A stretch of 64,000 nt of DNA from Echiichthys vipera. Lineage: Eukaryota; Chordata; Actinopteri; Perciformes; Trachinidae. The stretch's first letter is position 1; every line of letters starts with the position of its first letter. This document shows positions 44,473 through 56,675 of this stretch, one piece after another. The DNA is taken from the NCBI GenBank assembly GCA_963691815.1, contig OY829654.1, positions 936,463 through 1,000,462 on the forward strand. Reading direction: 5' to 3'. The position numbers and the translations under genes are program-made. A model generated the notes under the pieces. It was given only the letters and a program-made list of their open reading frames with translations, did not search any database and was not told the DNA's origin.

Positions 44473-45055
44473 GGCCCTCCCACTGTGCCTCCGTCCCGTG
44501 CCCCGTGCTTTAGGGTCCTTGTCCCCCCCTCCAGGCCCGTTTGTACTCACACTACCTGGGCCTCGGAGAATGCTTCTTGCTGCCTATACGTCATCACGCC
44601 GTAACACGTCACACGCATTGATGACGTCATGGCGATGCGTGGCTTTGTTTCCAGATCTTTCCGTAGACCTCAGAGTTTTTGTGCGTCTTGTCGACTGTTT
44701 TTGAATCTTTTCATCGACCAAATCTGCAGTAAACACTCCACCTCCGCATCACACCAACGTGAACCTTTCACCGCCATTGTTTGAAATGTCCGCGCATGGT
44801 CCCTCCTTCTTTTTTCTACGTCCCAACAGGCGCACAGGAAATGACCTCAGAACCACCGTAGGCCTCGTGCTCGTACACGTGCGCACGCTCGTGCTCGTAC
44901 ACGTGCAAACGTGCTTTACAAAAGCCCACCTCTCCCAAACGGGCCGTGGACGGCAAGCGTGCCGCTCCTAGACGCGGTACGGTTGCACTCACACTGGTCA
45001 AAGGAACCAGACTTTAGCCGTGGAACGTGCTGGGGCACGGTACGGAGGCACAGTG
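44473..45055 (-). mobile_element. H1 MITE, copy 16
   Basis: The left terminus has lost a few bases (GGCCCTCCCACTGTGCC). CRE at 44622-44629; Myb ATG at about 44789; CACGTG duplication. The right terminal repeat runs directly into an inverted H1 piece. Confidence 0.9.
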
Positions 45056-45136
45056 GGAGTGCAACTGTATCGCACTCAGGCACAGTACGCTTGCTGGCCG
45101 CAGCCCGGTTATGAGAGGTGGGCTTTTGTAAAGCAC
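45056..45136 (+). mobile_element. inverted H1 fragment attached to copy 16
   Basis: GTGCAACTGTATCGC to GAGGTGGGCTTTTGTAAAGC corresponds to the complement of 44905-44990, with divergence. It makes a head-to-head arrangement. Confidence 0.65.
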
Positions 45137-46196
45137 AAGTGGACACACGTGCTGCTGACAGAGTGGAGGTGGGCTAACGCTGAGAGCTAATGCTACTGTG
45201 TTGACCTGCATCAGTAGCTACACATCATAGCATGACAGGAGAACAGCAGTGACACAAACAAGCGCTTTAAGTGGGTATTGATGGTCATTGTTGCCCAGTT
45301 GGAATACATTGCAGCCCGGTCAGTGGTTGCTGGGCTCGAGTGCTCTCACTCAACAGTCGACCAATTTCAAAAATGGTCCCCATTTATCACTTACACAGGA
45401 GTACAAAGGAAATAGGGTCCGTCCAGGTTGAACAACAATTCTCCTTCATGCTAGCGCGTCACAGCACATCACAGCCCTAGAGCTGTTTGCTGTTTCCATC
45501 CTAACACACTGCAGCAGTCATGGCAGTCACTTACACAAGGACAACAGGAAGGAGTCAGTAGACTGTGAAGACAGGAGAGAAGATCCGCTGACCCTTCGGA
45601 GGGGCCCGTTAATGCTCAGTACGATGAGCAGACAGAGTGAAGGGAGGAGTGTTTGGGGATGTGCAGATGGGGAAAGGTTAGAGATCTTCCTTCTGGGACC
45701 AAAGAACAGCAAGAGTGAAGCATTACACCCCCCCTGTCTTCCCTTCCTGTCCACCAAGCTGAGACACGGCTCAGATCATTTGAACTCCCAGCGTGGGCCG
45801 AGCAGCAGCTAATTAGCAGCAGTCAGTCTGTCTCCCTCTGAATCTCTGAAAGTCAAAGCTGAAATGACTATGGAGCGGTAAAGCACAAATCTGATCAGAC
45901 TCATTTTCAGGATGCCATGATCAATCAATCAATCTGTCAACTATTGCATAAATTAGTCGATTCATCTATTATTTCTAATTTCACGTGTAGTGCAGCGCAA
46001 ACCAACATGTAAATGGGCTTGCACCTGTAGGTGAAGCCCCCGAGAAGTTCCTGTGCGTTCATCCTGGGCCCGTGGCAGGTCCCCCCCCCCCACCCCCCTA
46101 ACCCCCCACCGCCGTTCATGTGACCAGAAGGAAATCCCCAACAATGACATACGTTTACATGCAGTTTAAAAACCCGATTATACTTATGGGCGTAGT
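45137..46196. other. no recognisable feature
   Basis: Unassigned; C-rich run at 46080-46108. Confidence 0.5.
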
Positions 46197-46353
46197 CTCA
46201 TCTCTCATCTCATCTTCAGCCTCTTATCCGGGGTCGGGTCTAGGGCGCAGCAGCTCCAGCAGGGGACCCCAAACTTCCCTTTCCCGGGCCACATTAACCA
46301 GCTCTAACTGGGGGATCCTGAGGCGTTCCCAGGCCAGTGTGGAGATCTAATCT
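46197..46353 (-). mobile_element. RTE-like LINE 3' tail fused to H1
   Basis: TCATCTCTCATCTCATCTTC tail and the CCAAACTTCCCTTTCCCGGG block, then a switch to H1 at 46354. Confidence 0.75.
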
Positions 46354-46412
46354 GCGTGCTCGTACATGTGCAAACGTGCTTTACAAAAGCCCACCTCTCC
46401 CAAACGGGCCGT
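46354..46412 (-). mobile_element. H1 internal fragment fused to LINE
   Basis: GCGTGCTCGTACATGTGCAA to CCAAACGGGCCGTG. Both H1 termini are absent. Confidence 0.8.
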
Positions 46413-47209
46413 GTCCGTTTCCACTGTCGTATGTGGCTTCTTTCTTGTGCCACAGTGCCGACACACCGTCACGGTTTGATCCACCAACCTCTTTCCTTCA
46501 TCATTATTCGTGACGGGGCAGACAAAATGAGACGCGGGGCGTTCAAGCTCCTCCGTTCCCCCGCTCGCCATGACCACACCGCCCTGAACAAGTGTGTGGA
46601 CTGAACACGTGCACGACCAAGACCAAAGATATTGATCCTGATGACACGGATCAATGATGACCCACTACAGAGCCCCACTCCGGGCTCACATCACAGACAG
46701 CTTTAACCGTGTGTCCAAGCTACTCGTTATCTCAGGAGGGGGGGGCACTTGTGACAAAAGTGGGCTTCATTGACCCAGAAATCTGGATTAAATATTGGAG
46801 GAAAGAAAAAACAACTTTTACAATCCAATATTACTCATGTCTGAATGTCACCCACTCATAATGGAAGCAGCCAAAGACGACACGTTAAGCTGGAGGGTAG
46901 AGAAAGAAGAGAGGAGCAACAAGAGAACACTCGCCCACCACCAATTTCCGGGTGTCATGCTTGCACTTCTTTGATGTCTCCAGTTTGGCATAAGCATTCT
47001 GTCTATTCACTCTTTTGCATGATTAATGTCTGCGGCATGAATAAAAGGGTTTGAGGAGTCGAACACACTGTGTGGGCTGCTGCTGCCCGTTTCTGCACCA
47101 CAAGATTTTGTATTTTGCTGCAGCTTGCAGGTTTAATACTGAACCGACCAAAAAAGTTTAGAGATACATGAGAAAATAGGGTCCAAAAAATATATGTAAA
47201 CACCGAACT
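46413..47209. other. no recognisable feature
   Basis: Unassigned sequence. Confidence 0.5.
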
Positions 47210-47904
47210 CCAGGTAGGGATTGAGTCCTGACCCCAAGTGATGAGTTCAAGGACCTCGGGATCTGGTTCCCGAGTGAGGGGACGATGGAGCGTGAGTTTG
47301 GCCGGAGAATCGGAGCAGCGGGGGCGGTGCTGCAGTCGCTCTACCGCACCGTTGTGATGAACAGAGAGCTGAGGAAGACAAAGCTCTGGATCTACCCTCA
47401 GTCCTGGTTCCTACCCTCACCTGGGGTCATGAAAGCTGGGTCAGGACCCAAAGAACCAGGTCCAGGTCAGGACCCAAAGAACCAGGTCCAGGTCCAAGCG
47501 TGTGAACTGTGTTTCCTCAGGAGGGGGTCTGGAGTCTCCCTTAGAGAGAGGGGGAGAAGTTCAGCATCCGTGAGGAACTCGGAGTAGAGCCGCTGCTCCT
47601 TTGTGTTGAAAGGAGCCAGTTGAGGTGGTTCAGGATCATCTGGTCTGGATGAACCCTGGGCGCCTCCCTAGGGAGGTGTTCCAGGCACGTCCAGCTGGGA
47701 GGAGGCCTAGGGGAAGACCCAGGACCAGGTGCAGAGATTAGATCTCCACACTGGCCTGGGAACGCCTCAGGATCCCCCAGTTAGAGCTGGTTAATGTGGC
47801 CCGGGAAAAGGAAGTTTGGGGTCCCCTGCTAAAGCTGCTGCCCCCGCAACCCGACCCCGGATAAGCGTTTGAAGATGAGATGATGAGAGATGAGAAACAC
47901 CGAA
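47210..47904 (+). pseudogene. RTE-like LINE 3' end with C-terminal coding remnant
   Basis: The plus strand from about 47250 reads KDLGIWFPSEGTMEREFGRR, IGAAGAVLQSLYRTVVMNRE, then the VNTR-encoded Pro/Gly/Gln-rich stretch, then CFLRRGSGVSLRERGRSSA up to a stop at about 47587. The 3' block continues to a GATGAGA tail at 47904. Frame and length show a 5'-truncated, decayed copy lacking the RT catalytic core. Confidence 0.7.
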
Positions 47905-47906
47905 AT

Positions 47907-48196
47907 TGTCAAGACTCGGTTCTCTCAGTCCCTCCTCTCTCCCTTTGGTGTGAGTTTGTCTCCCTCTTGTGTCTTGTCCTCTAGGTCCGGTAGCCATGTT
48001 TCCCCCAAGCTGCAGCCTGTTACGCTGATCACCTGTGGACTACTACTTAAACCCTGAGCTGACAGGCATGCAGCGCCAGGCCGTTGTTATCCTTTCCTTG
48101 TTTCCCGTGTTCCTGTTTTCCCTCGACCGTCTCGTCCCTGGTTACCTGTTACCCTGAGTCCAGTCTCTTTGTGTTATCCCCGTACCGTTCATGACA
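47907..48196. mobile_element. LTR-like element, compact copy (290 bp)
   Basis: Starts TGTCAAGACTCGG and ends CCGTTCATGACA; perfect GAAAT duplication at 47902-47906 and 48197-48201. TG...CA ends plus 5 bp are typical of solo LTRs. It lies inverted relative to 9292 and lacks that copy's internal 1.1 kb. It inserted at the tail of the RTE-like LINE. Confidence 0.75.
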
Positions 48197-48201
48197 GAAA
48201 T

Positions 48202-48546
48202 CCCCCTGTTAAACAAATCATTAAATATCAGAAGCCTGTATCCTTGGATCAATGCTTTAGATACATTCTTATAATGACGTGGAAATGAACATAAAGTAAC
48301 TTCTGGAGGCATTTAACAAGCTCTGTCTCGCCTTCAAGACTTCAGAGAAAGTGATATGTAAGTATTTCCTACCTGAAGCCAGTGTTTACGCTTTTCGTTT
48401 ACTGTGTTTTGAACGTCCAGACGATCACCCAGACCTCAAAAAGAGGATCGAAACGATTTCCTATCCCTTTCATGGATCTGCCATGACAGCTCCCCATTTG
48501 TTGTGTGTGTGGCAGAAACATCATAAACTAAAACTAAAACAAGTTC
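48202..48546. other. no recognisable feature
   Basis: Unassigned sequence. Confidence 0.5.
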
Positions 48547-48549
48547 TTA

Positions 48550-48908
48550 GGGCGCACTCCCACGGTCCGTCCGTACCGTGCCCCGTGCTTTAGGATACTT
48601 GTCCCCACCTCCCTCTCTCCCCGCAGGCCAGGCCCGTTTGCACTCACACTACCTGGGTTTGCGTCAAACAGGCGCACATAAAATGGCCTCAGAACCGCCG
48701 TAGGCCTCGTGCTCGTACACGTGCGCACGTTCGTGCTCGTACATGTGCAAACGTGCTTTACTAAAGCCCACCTCTCCCAAACGGGCCGTGGACGGCAAGC
48801 GTGCCGCTCCTAGACGCGGTACGGTTGCACTCACACTGGTCAAAGGAACCAGACTTTAGCTGTAAAACCTGTTTGGGCCCGGTACGGAGGCACAGTGTGA
48901 GTGCGCCC
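48550..48908 (-). mobile_element. H1 MITE, copy 17 (359 bp, centre deleted)
   Basis: TTA then GGGCGCACTCCCACGG; end CAGTGTGAGTGCGCCC then TAA. The central part with the CRE and Myb remnant is missing (junction near 48664); the CACGTG region is kept. Both ends are intact. Confidence 0.9.
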
Positions 48909-48911
48909 TAA

Positions 48912-50857
48912 AACTACCCTCTCCCTCCACCGGCCACCTGCTTTTAAATCAGCTTTATTTGTCATTCATTTACAAAACAGTGCAGCTCGGGTCAGAATGA
49001 CCTCAAAGTTGCATTAAATGCGACCTGGCTGTTCAAGAACCCGTTCCCTGTCCGTCGAAAAACACTTACTGAGCTGAAATGGAGTCTTATATTCCACCCA
49101 GCTCTAATAATGATAATAATCTATATCTATAATCTATTCGTTGATGTCCGCTTACTGCAGATATTGACATATGCCAATGAATCACAATTACCAATGAAAG
49201 AGAAATGCTCCAGTACAGTTAACAGTTAACTTTGTCTTTACCTTTGGATCCCTTTAACCTGACACGGGGGACTCTATGACGGAGCGGAGGCCAGCGGACA
49301 GAACGCCCCGCTCATCCAGGATGTGCCTGGGCACCTCTCTGTCTGACCCACAAGGATGCAGCAGTATTTAATTCAATTACCCGTGAGTTTACTCCAGTGT
49401 ACGCAAGGTCTCTGCATCCTCGGCCGACTGAAGTCATAAAACCCAGGCGGGGCGGAGGTAACCGCACTGAGGCTGCAAAGTGTCTTAAGTGGTAGAAAAA
49501 AGCCCATGGCCCATTAATTTTCAAATTAAGCGCTGACTGCCAGCACCCATTTTGTCCTTTGTCATAAAGGGATTGACGTGGAGGTTACTGCTGCCTGCCT
49601 TTATGTGTCCAACCCCTCAGGGCCCGTCTCAATCTGCTCCCTCAGGCTGCTTTTGTCTCTGTGTGTTCTGGTGCTTCATCCAATTAGCATGCCACGTTGG
49701 TAAGTATGCACCATGCAGGTTTGAATATGCCCATACCTGCCTCTCAGATTTCCGTAATTGCACCGTGGCCTCATTATCTCATCTAGCTAACTAAGTGCTT
49801 GTGCAAAAGGATGTGTGGATTAGTGTGTTTGAGTGTGTGTGTGCATGCTTGTTTTTGCTTATGCCGACATCACATCTGCAGAGAGTATAGTTTCCCGAAA
49901 AGTCCTCTGACCTTCCATCCAGTAAAAACAGTTTGCAGAGTTAGTTTGCAGCGCCGAGTGAAAACTGGCTGGCAGCCGTATGCGTATGATTCATTCTGGA
50001 TGCAGAGAGGTGGGCAAATGGCGCTGATTGTCTCTTAGCGGTTCATTAAGCAGCAATAAGGTCGAGCATTAGCCCTTAGCCATATGATATTCATGGCTGC
50101 TGATACCACTTAGCCCAGCATCTGCTTCTGCTGCTCATGTCAGAGTCGATCCATAAACAAGCCAAATCAATATGCCAAAGCACTCGAATCATCGTCTGAC
50201 AGCAGGCGGAGAGAATACCTGACCCTGTGTGGGTCTCGCACACAAAGAGGCAGATCCAAGGGTTACTGTGGGTAAATGTTAGCTTACTGTATCCACATAT
50301 AGGCTCATAACATCCCTATAGATGTAGAACATGTCAGGGGAAGATCAGACCATGTCATTAAACCATAAGAAGAACAGCTTTTTCTAGTTTTTACAGAGGA
50401 TAGAGGAATGGGGAGACCATAAAGTTAGACAAAATACAATCATATATGCGCCCAGACGCTAACAAGATTGACCTTCATTTAGCTAATCCGCACATCTCCA
50501 CCCTGTAAATCACTAAACTCATAAACCGGAGGCCATGTTCTGGGTTTTCTAGGGCTGTAACGGAGTCTAACATGTTTTATTCAAATTGAATCTGGCTGGT
50601 GGACACAACCTTTTGACTGTTGTGTTTATATCATATAAACAAGGTGGGACCACATTGCGGCCGGCCAAAGTTCCAGAAAGAACCGGAAAATGTTCTTCTC
50701 AAGAAGTGGAAGTCCAAGCTTTACTCGCAAGGCAAAATTACCGCATCACGCAAATCCATCCGGTGGTGTAGTCTACGTGATACGCAGGTAGACGCGGTTT
50801 ACCCACTAGGAAAGGTCAAGGATTGCCGTACACCCAAGTCAATGACTGAGCAAATGA
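48912..50857. other. no gene; possible unique/conserved non-coding DNA
   Basis: The longest stretch without a recognised repeat. The part at 49900-50240 (TTCATTAAGCAGCAATAAGG, CATATGATATTCATGGC) has the look of a conserved non-coding block, but this is an impression only. Confidence 0.4.
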
Positions 50858-50869
50858 GAGTTCATTCAT

Positions 50870-51198
50870 CTCATCTCCAACCTCTGATCCTGGATCAGGT
50901 CTCGGGGGCAGCAGCTCCAGCAGGGACCCCAAACTTCCCTTTCCCGGGCCACATTAACCAGCTCTAACTGGGGGATCCTGAGGCGTTCCCAGGCCAGTGT
51001 GGAGATCTAATCTCTCCACCTGGTCCTGGGTCTTCCCCGAGGCCTCCTTCCAGCTGGACGTGCCTGGAACACCTCCCTAGGGAGGCGCCCAGGGTTCATC
51101 CTTACCAGATGATCCTGAACCACCTCAACTGGCTCCTTTCAACGCAAAGGAGCAGCGGCTCTACTCCGAGTTCCTCACGGATGCTGAACTTCTAGGGT
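50870..51198 (-). mobile_element. RTE-like LINE 3' end with target duplication
   Basis: A 329-bp, 5'-truncated copy flanked by GAGTTCATTCAT (50858-50869 and 51199-51210). The 12-bp perfect duplication shows retrotransposition. The tail CTCATCTCC adjoins the left duplication. Confidence 0.9.
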
Positions 51199-51401
51199 GA
51201 GTTCATTCATGGTCCTCTTAAATGTGCATTCATTTACACCATGAATGGTAATGTTATTTATCAATCAGATAATTAGTTATTGAAAGAGTGGAACATTTAT
51301 TATTATTGTTAAAAATAGTTGCACTCTTAAACCTGCATTGAAAATTGCCAGCGGATCAAATCTGTGCTCCTGGGACCATATTCCTATAACATAACATCTA
51401 T

Positions 51402-51998
51402 GGGCGCACTAACACTGTCCTTCCGCACCGTGCCCTGTGCTTTAGGGTCCTTGTCCCCCCCTCCAGGCCCGTTTGTACTCACACTACCTGGGCCTCGGAG
51501 AATGCTTCTTGCTGCCTATACGTCATCACGCCGTAACACGTCACACGCAATGATGACGTCATGGCGATGCGTGGCTTTGTTTCCAGATCTTTCCGTAGAC
51601 CTCGGAGTTTTTGTGCGTCTTGTCGACTGTTTTTGAATCTTTTCATCGACCAAATCTGCAGTAAACACTCCACCTCCGCATCACACCAACGTGAACCTTT
51701 CACCGCCATTGTTTGAAATGTCCACGCATGGTCCCTCCTTCTTTTTTCTACGTCCCAACAGGCGCACAGGAAATGACCTCAGAACCGCCGTAGGCCTCGT
51801 GCTCGTACACGTGCGCACGCTCGTGCCCGTACACGTGCAAACGTGCTTTACAAAAGCCCACCTCTCCCAAACGGGCCGTGGACGGCAAGCGTGCCGCTCC
51901 TAGACGTGGTACGGTTGCACTCACACTGATCAATGGCACTACGCTTGACCCGAAAAACCTGTTTTGGCGCGGTGCGGAGGGACAGTGTGAGTGCATCC
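51402..51998 (-). mobile_element. H1 MITE, copy 18 (full length, 597 bp)
   Basis: Ends GGGCGCACTAACACTGTCC and GGACAGTGTGAGTGCATCC; flanks TAT and TAA. CRE at 51554-51561; Myb ATG at 51709. The second CACGTG unit reads CCCGTACACGTG. Confidence 0.92.
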
Positions 51999-52690
51999 TA
52001 AGGCTGAATGTGGCTCTTAACTGGCAGAGTTAGACGGTGATTAACACTCAACAGTAGAAAATCAATCCAGTCTCCCCAACTGTAAATGTCATTGGCCGTT
52101 AAGTATCGTGTTGCTTAGAATAAATGGACATAAACAGTCTTTGAAAATGCTCTCAGTCACATGTAGATGCATTAGTGAGCGTGGTGGTGCTTATGTGGTG
52201 TCACTCTGGGGCAGGTGAGTCTGAGTATAGTGAATAACTAAACTACACCGCTGTCCCGAGCCACAGTGATCCGATCAATGAGCGTCCTGTGAGGAGCCAC
52301 GGGGGGCAGGGTGGGAACCAATGATGGCTCCTAAAGAGGTCAACGTAGACGCTACAATAGCATCAGTGATGAACAACAGCGGCACTAAAGGCTTTTCTTT
52401 ATAATAATAACTCATTTATTTTCTATAGTGCTTTACAAGATACTCTGAAGAGGTGAGTTTTGGTTAATGATTTGAATGTTGTCAGGTTGGTGCAGTCGCT
52501 GATGTGTTTGATGAACTGTATTCTGTTTGTGAGGTATGCATCGTGATGCGGACATGGAAGATTCTGAATCCTACTGGTGCCTGTTGCCGTGGCCCTGTTT
52601 GCAGGTCTCTGCTGATGGTGGTGGTGCCTGCTGCCGTGGTCCTGCATGACGCTTCCGGAGCTGTTCAGAAGTGACATCGAGGAGGAAGAG
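51999..52690. other. no gene recognised
   Basis: The TTATTTTCTATAGTGCTTTA stretch (about 52413-52435) resembles a retroposon tail, but I cannot define a unit. Confidence 0.4.
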
Positions 52691-53087
52691 TTCAGTGGAT
52701 TTAGTGATTAGCAGTGACAGAGTGTTTGGTAAACGTAGAGCATGTTCTATATGTTATAGTTCTGTGTGATTAGTGACAGAGTGTTTGGTAAACGTAGAGC
52801 ATGTTCTATATGTTATAGTTCTGTGAATGACTCTTACCGTAACATGTTACGTTAACACACCAGGCACGTTCTCAGCTCGTTGTTCATGCGTCATATAACG
52901 TACACTTATTCAGCCTGTTGTTCTCTGTTCTAGTTTTAGTTTAAATTGCCTTTTAAGATGAAATGTCGTTTCTCTGTGTTAGACTTAAACTCTAGTGCGA
53001 CTCATATCTGGTTTTTCCTTCTTTATTCTGCATTTTCGGCCGGTGAGACTTAAACTCTGGAGCGACTTTTAATCCCAAAAATACGGT
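52691..53087. mobile_element. pogo-like element, right half
   Basis: It ends CCCAAAAATACGGTA with GACTTAAACTCTGGAGCGAC subterminal repeats, of the same general type as 4323-4831 but another subfamily. A 59-bp tandem duplication (52714-52772 and 52773-52826) lies inside. The left terminus was not found. Confidence 0.6.
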
Positions 53088-53878
53088 AATATGCAAAACC
53101 ACAACAACTTCAAGATATCCTAAAACAGTCATGTGATGTGATCATTATAGCGATCTGACAACTTTGAGAGTTGCATAGTGTGCAGGTGCCATTAGTGAAT
53201 GAAGTGGTAGATGATTTGCAATCAGTCTTTTTGTAAATCCCTCTTGAAAGAAGTTGGAAGAAGCTTGGATCCATGCAAGGGACCTTGTACCACTAGGACT
53301 TTAAACAGGCGACATACGGAGGACTGAATATCAACATGATTCATCACCTGCGTTTCAGGTTAGTTTGTTTGTTCGTCTGCCTTCAACATGATACCATTTG
53401 CTGATGTATACAAACAAACATTAGAAAGGTAATTGGATGTGGCAGAGTTAGTACAAGAGAGGAAAAAAGGACGAACGCATTCATCCTTATCAAGATCAAG
53501 TGCAGCGGCCCTTTCACCTCATTGAATCCCTAACTCTGATAGGAGGAGATGTGCTCTTGAAGCAGTGAGAGAGATGTGGATGGAGAGACCAGACTCCATT
53601 TTATCAATTAAGTCTGCATGCTGCAGGAGCCTGGGCAGGAGGATAATTACTTAGGGAGAGTGATCAGAGACTAATCTAATGATGATGCCCTTTGCTACCA
53701 GACTTGATGAAGCAGCACTCCTGCGGGACTGGGCCCTGGCTGTGAAACTAAAGAAACACATACACGTCAGGCAGCCTCGAGTTAAATAAGGAAAAACTAG
53801 CTGCAGCATTCAGAACCATTCGAAGACTTATAGTTATAGCATGCTGCAGATCTGAGAGCAAGACTTTACAATCGAATC
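53088..53878. other. no recognisable feature
   Basis: Non-repetitive sequence without a recognised exon. Confidence 0.5.
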
Positions 53879-53881
53879 TGA

Positions 53882-54478
53882 GGGCGCCCTCCCACTGTGC
53901 CTCCGCACCATGCCCCGTGCTTTAGGGTCCTTGTCCCCCCCTCCAGGCCCGTTTGTACTCACACTACCTGGGCCTCGGAGAATGCTTCTTGCTGCCTATA
54001 CGTCATCACGCCGTAACACGTCACACGCATTGATGACGTCATGGCGATGCGTGGCTTTGTTTCCAGATCTTTCCGTAGACCTCGGAGTTTTTGTGCGTCT
54101 TGTCGACTGTTTTTGAATCTTTTCATCGACCAAATCTGCAGTAAACACTCCACCTCCGCATCACACCAACGTGAACCTTTCACCGCCATTGTTTGAAATG
54201 TCCGCGCATGGTCCCTCCTTCTTTTTTCTACGTCCCAACAGGCGCACAGGAAATGACCTCAGAACCGCCGTAGGCCTCGTGCTCGTACACGTGCGCACGC
54301 TCGTGCTCGTACACATGCAAACGTGCTTTACTAAAGCCCACCTCTCCCAAACGGGCCGTGGACGGCAAGCGTGCCGCTCCTAGACGTGGTACGGTTGCAC
54401 TCACACTGGTCAAACGCACTAGGCTTTAGCTGAAAAAACGGTTTTGGCCCGGTGCGGAAGGACAGTGTGAGTGCGCCC
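53882..54478 (-). mobile_element. H1 MITE, copy 19 (full length, hybrid ends)
   Basis: TGA occurs on both sides (53879-53881 and 54479-54481), a 3-bp target duplication. The left end is type A (GGGCGCCCTCCCACTG) and the right end type B (CAGTGTGAGTGCGCCC). CRE at 54034-54041; Myb ATG at 54189. Confidence 0.95.
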
Positions 54479-54481
54479 TGA

Positions 54482-54990
54482 GTGATACAAAGGTGTGGAT
54501 TAGGATCTCTGCTTGAGGTGAATTAACTTGTTTCACTTCTTTACAATCCCCAGTGTCCTTGGGCCTCCCTAATGATCCGTCCGTAGTTCTTAAAAATGTT
54601 TCCGTCCACTCGGCCTCGACTCCTAAATCTCTGCGTCCACAGGAAACCAGGTGCAGCGACTCCAAACGCTGTAGTACCCATGCCAGGCCTGGAGGTGGTG
54701 CTGTCACTGCCACAGAAACACACCAACAACAGAGAAGAAGAGACGGGGAGACGCTGTGGAGAATCCAAACACCGGAGAGTTTCTCTCCAAATCCTCCTCC
54801 ATCCTAGAGACAAACGTGTCCCTGGTTCTGGTCTTAGTGGAGACTTTGGTGCAGGGGTGGATGTTTGGTGCACTGTGTGTAGACACATCCTAGGATGCGC
54901 TGGGACACATCATCAGTGATGTTATAACCTGAGATCGACGGCGTTTCGGGTCTCTCAACATCAGACACCCTCCCTCAGGCGACCCAGCCG
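54482..54990. other. no gene recognised
   Basis: Open frames exist on both strands (54541-54919), but no motif was recognised. It may be the upstream or 3' part of the adjoining retroelement remnant. Confidence 0.4.
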
Positions 54991-55292
54991 GGGTGATCAA
55001 TCCCCGGCTTGTGCCCCGGCTTGCGCCCCGGCAGCGTTAGCCCACTTTTCGGACCTTATAGTCCAGATCCACCTGGAGGCTCTCTCTGCAGCCTCTGTGG
55101 CGGACTTGACGGCTCTCCTCCGAGCAGCACCCGAGATGGCAAGAAGGCTGTAGGCCCTGCACAGGGATTGGCAGCGAAGCCCCGACATCCCACCTGTATT
55201 GGCTCGCAGCGGGCTTTCCAGCCTCTCCTCCGGCAGACTTCGATGAGCTCCTGGTATTCGAGCCGCTTACGCTCATTGGCCTCTTCCATTCG
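54991..55292 (-). pseudogene. non-LTR retrotransposon C-terminal remnant, frameshifted
   Basis: The minus strand from 55289 reads RLEYQELIEVCRRRGWKARC and QVGCRGFAA. After a shift near 55165 it continues ISGAARRRAVKSATEAAERA and SRWIWTIRSEKWA. This KRxxY...RGW...VGCRGF...AERAS.W.W order resembles the C-terminal endonuclease-like region of R2/NeSL-type non-LTR elements of fish. Family assignment is from memory. It is inactive because of the frameshift and the missing RT. Confidence 0.5.
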
Positions 55293-56675
55293 GTCCTCCC
55301 AGGGGACTGAAATACTCTATGAAGCTACTTGGAAATCTGTGACATCTAGAACAATGTTGCACCTCAGTTCATTTGTCTCTCTACATCGGCTTTGTCTGTC
55401 AGTGAGCTGCCCTTTTATTGTCTTTCTGTCTGGTGAATGGCTAATACTCCCCCTCTCCTCTATCTTCTGCTACTCTTGCCATCTCTTTCTTTCTGTTTCA
55501 GCCAGCATGGCGAAGGCAAGGATTATCCCTCCAGTGAATTTCCACTTGACAGAGAGTGGGGTGCTTTTGAACTCTCACTGACTGAAGCCTCGTCTCAATC
55601 CCAGGCTGTTCATGGGGCTCGAGACGTGGGGTGAGCTACAAAGATGGTGACGTCAGACACAGAGTACAGAGAAAGACATGGTGGGAGAGGAGGCTCAGGG
55701 AGTAAGGCAGCAGATAAACAAGGTCCACTGACTCAAATCTGTGAGGTTTGATAAGAATTAAATTACAGTCGTCTCTCTTGCTATTCATGACGTTTCCAGA
55801 AAATACCCGGCACTTTTTTTTAAGGTAGATCTTAGAAGTGGAGGCAAGTCGCATCATAGAAGAAGATTACAACTACTCATACGATAGAAGAGAGTGCATC
55901 GTGTGCAAACAATGGCTCTTATGATGCGTTTGTTAAATCAGTTGGATGTTATAATGGCTCAATTTTGACTGGTTGACGTGTGTGTGTGTGTGTGTGTGTG
56001 TGTCTGTGTGTGACGATTGCTGATATACGCCTATTCTCTTACGTGAATGGCTCAATTTCTAGATAACTGTGGATTACGTACGTCATCATCTTGATTTTAG
56101 GTCATTTTGGGGTTTCAGGGCTTGAAGCAAGGCACATTTCCATAACCTGTTTTGCAGATAGTGCCATCTTTGGAGTCGCAGAATGCATCGGGCCGCCTGT
56201 CCGAGGTCTTTGACCCTTGATCTGCTGTGTGCTTGTGGCCAGGTAAAGCCGCCTATATGTCTTTTTATTTTTCCATATAAGCAGAGCAGTGGCGGCTGCT
56301 GGTCTTTGAAGAAGGGGAAGCAAATTTTTCGGGCCTACATCATAAATGTGTTTATTTTTATTTATTTATAAATTCTTCCCTTCGGTTCTTTTCAAGAAAA
56401 TGATCTGTGATCTTGTCCAACCAGGCGTCTGGGCAACTAGGCGTCTTTTCCAGGGACGTGACCAGTGTCCTCTCAATGGCAGCAGAGCTCGGCTGCTTAA
56501 ACGGCCTTGGCCCAGCTGGAGCTGCTGCGCCAGGCTACTGTGAAGTGAGTGATGGTGAGTGTGAGTGACGGGGGGAGAAGCTCTGCAGCGCCTGCTGCTC
56601 ATTGGGGAAAGTCACTAGCTCTTCTGTGAGACTCCATGAATGTTAAAAAAAATAATAATAACAAAATATAAGCCT
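55293..56675. other. no gene; (TG)n at 55979-56011
   Basis: Unassigned sequence around a TG repeat. Confidence 0.5.

Noticed and set aside
55009..55581. 190-aa plus-strand ORF as a secreted or membrane protein
   Set aside because: It is antisense to the retroelement C-terminal remnant and continues into Ser/Leu-rich chance sequence; there is no family motif.
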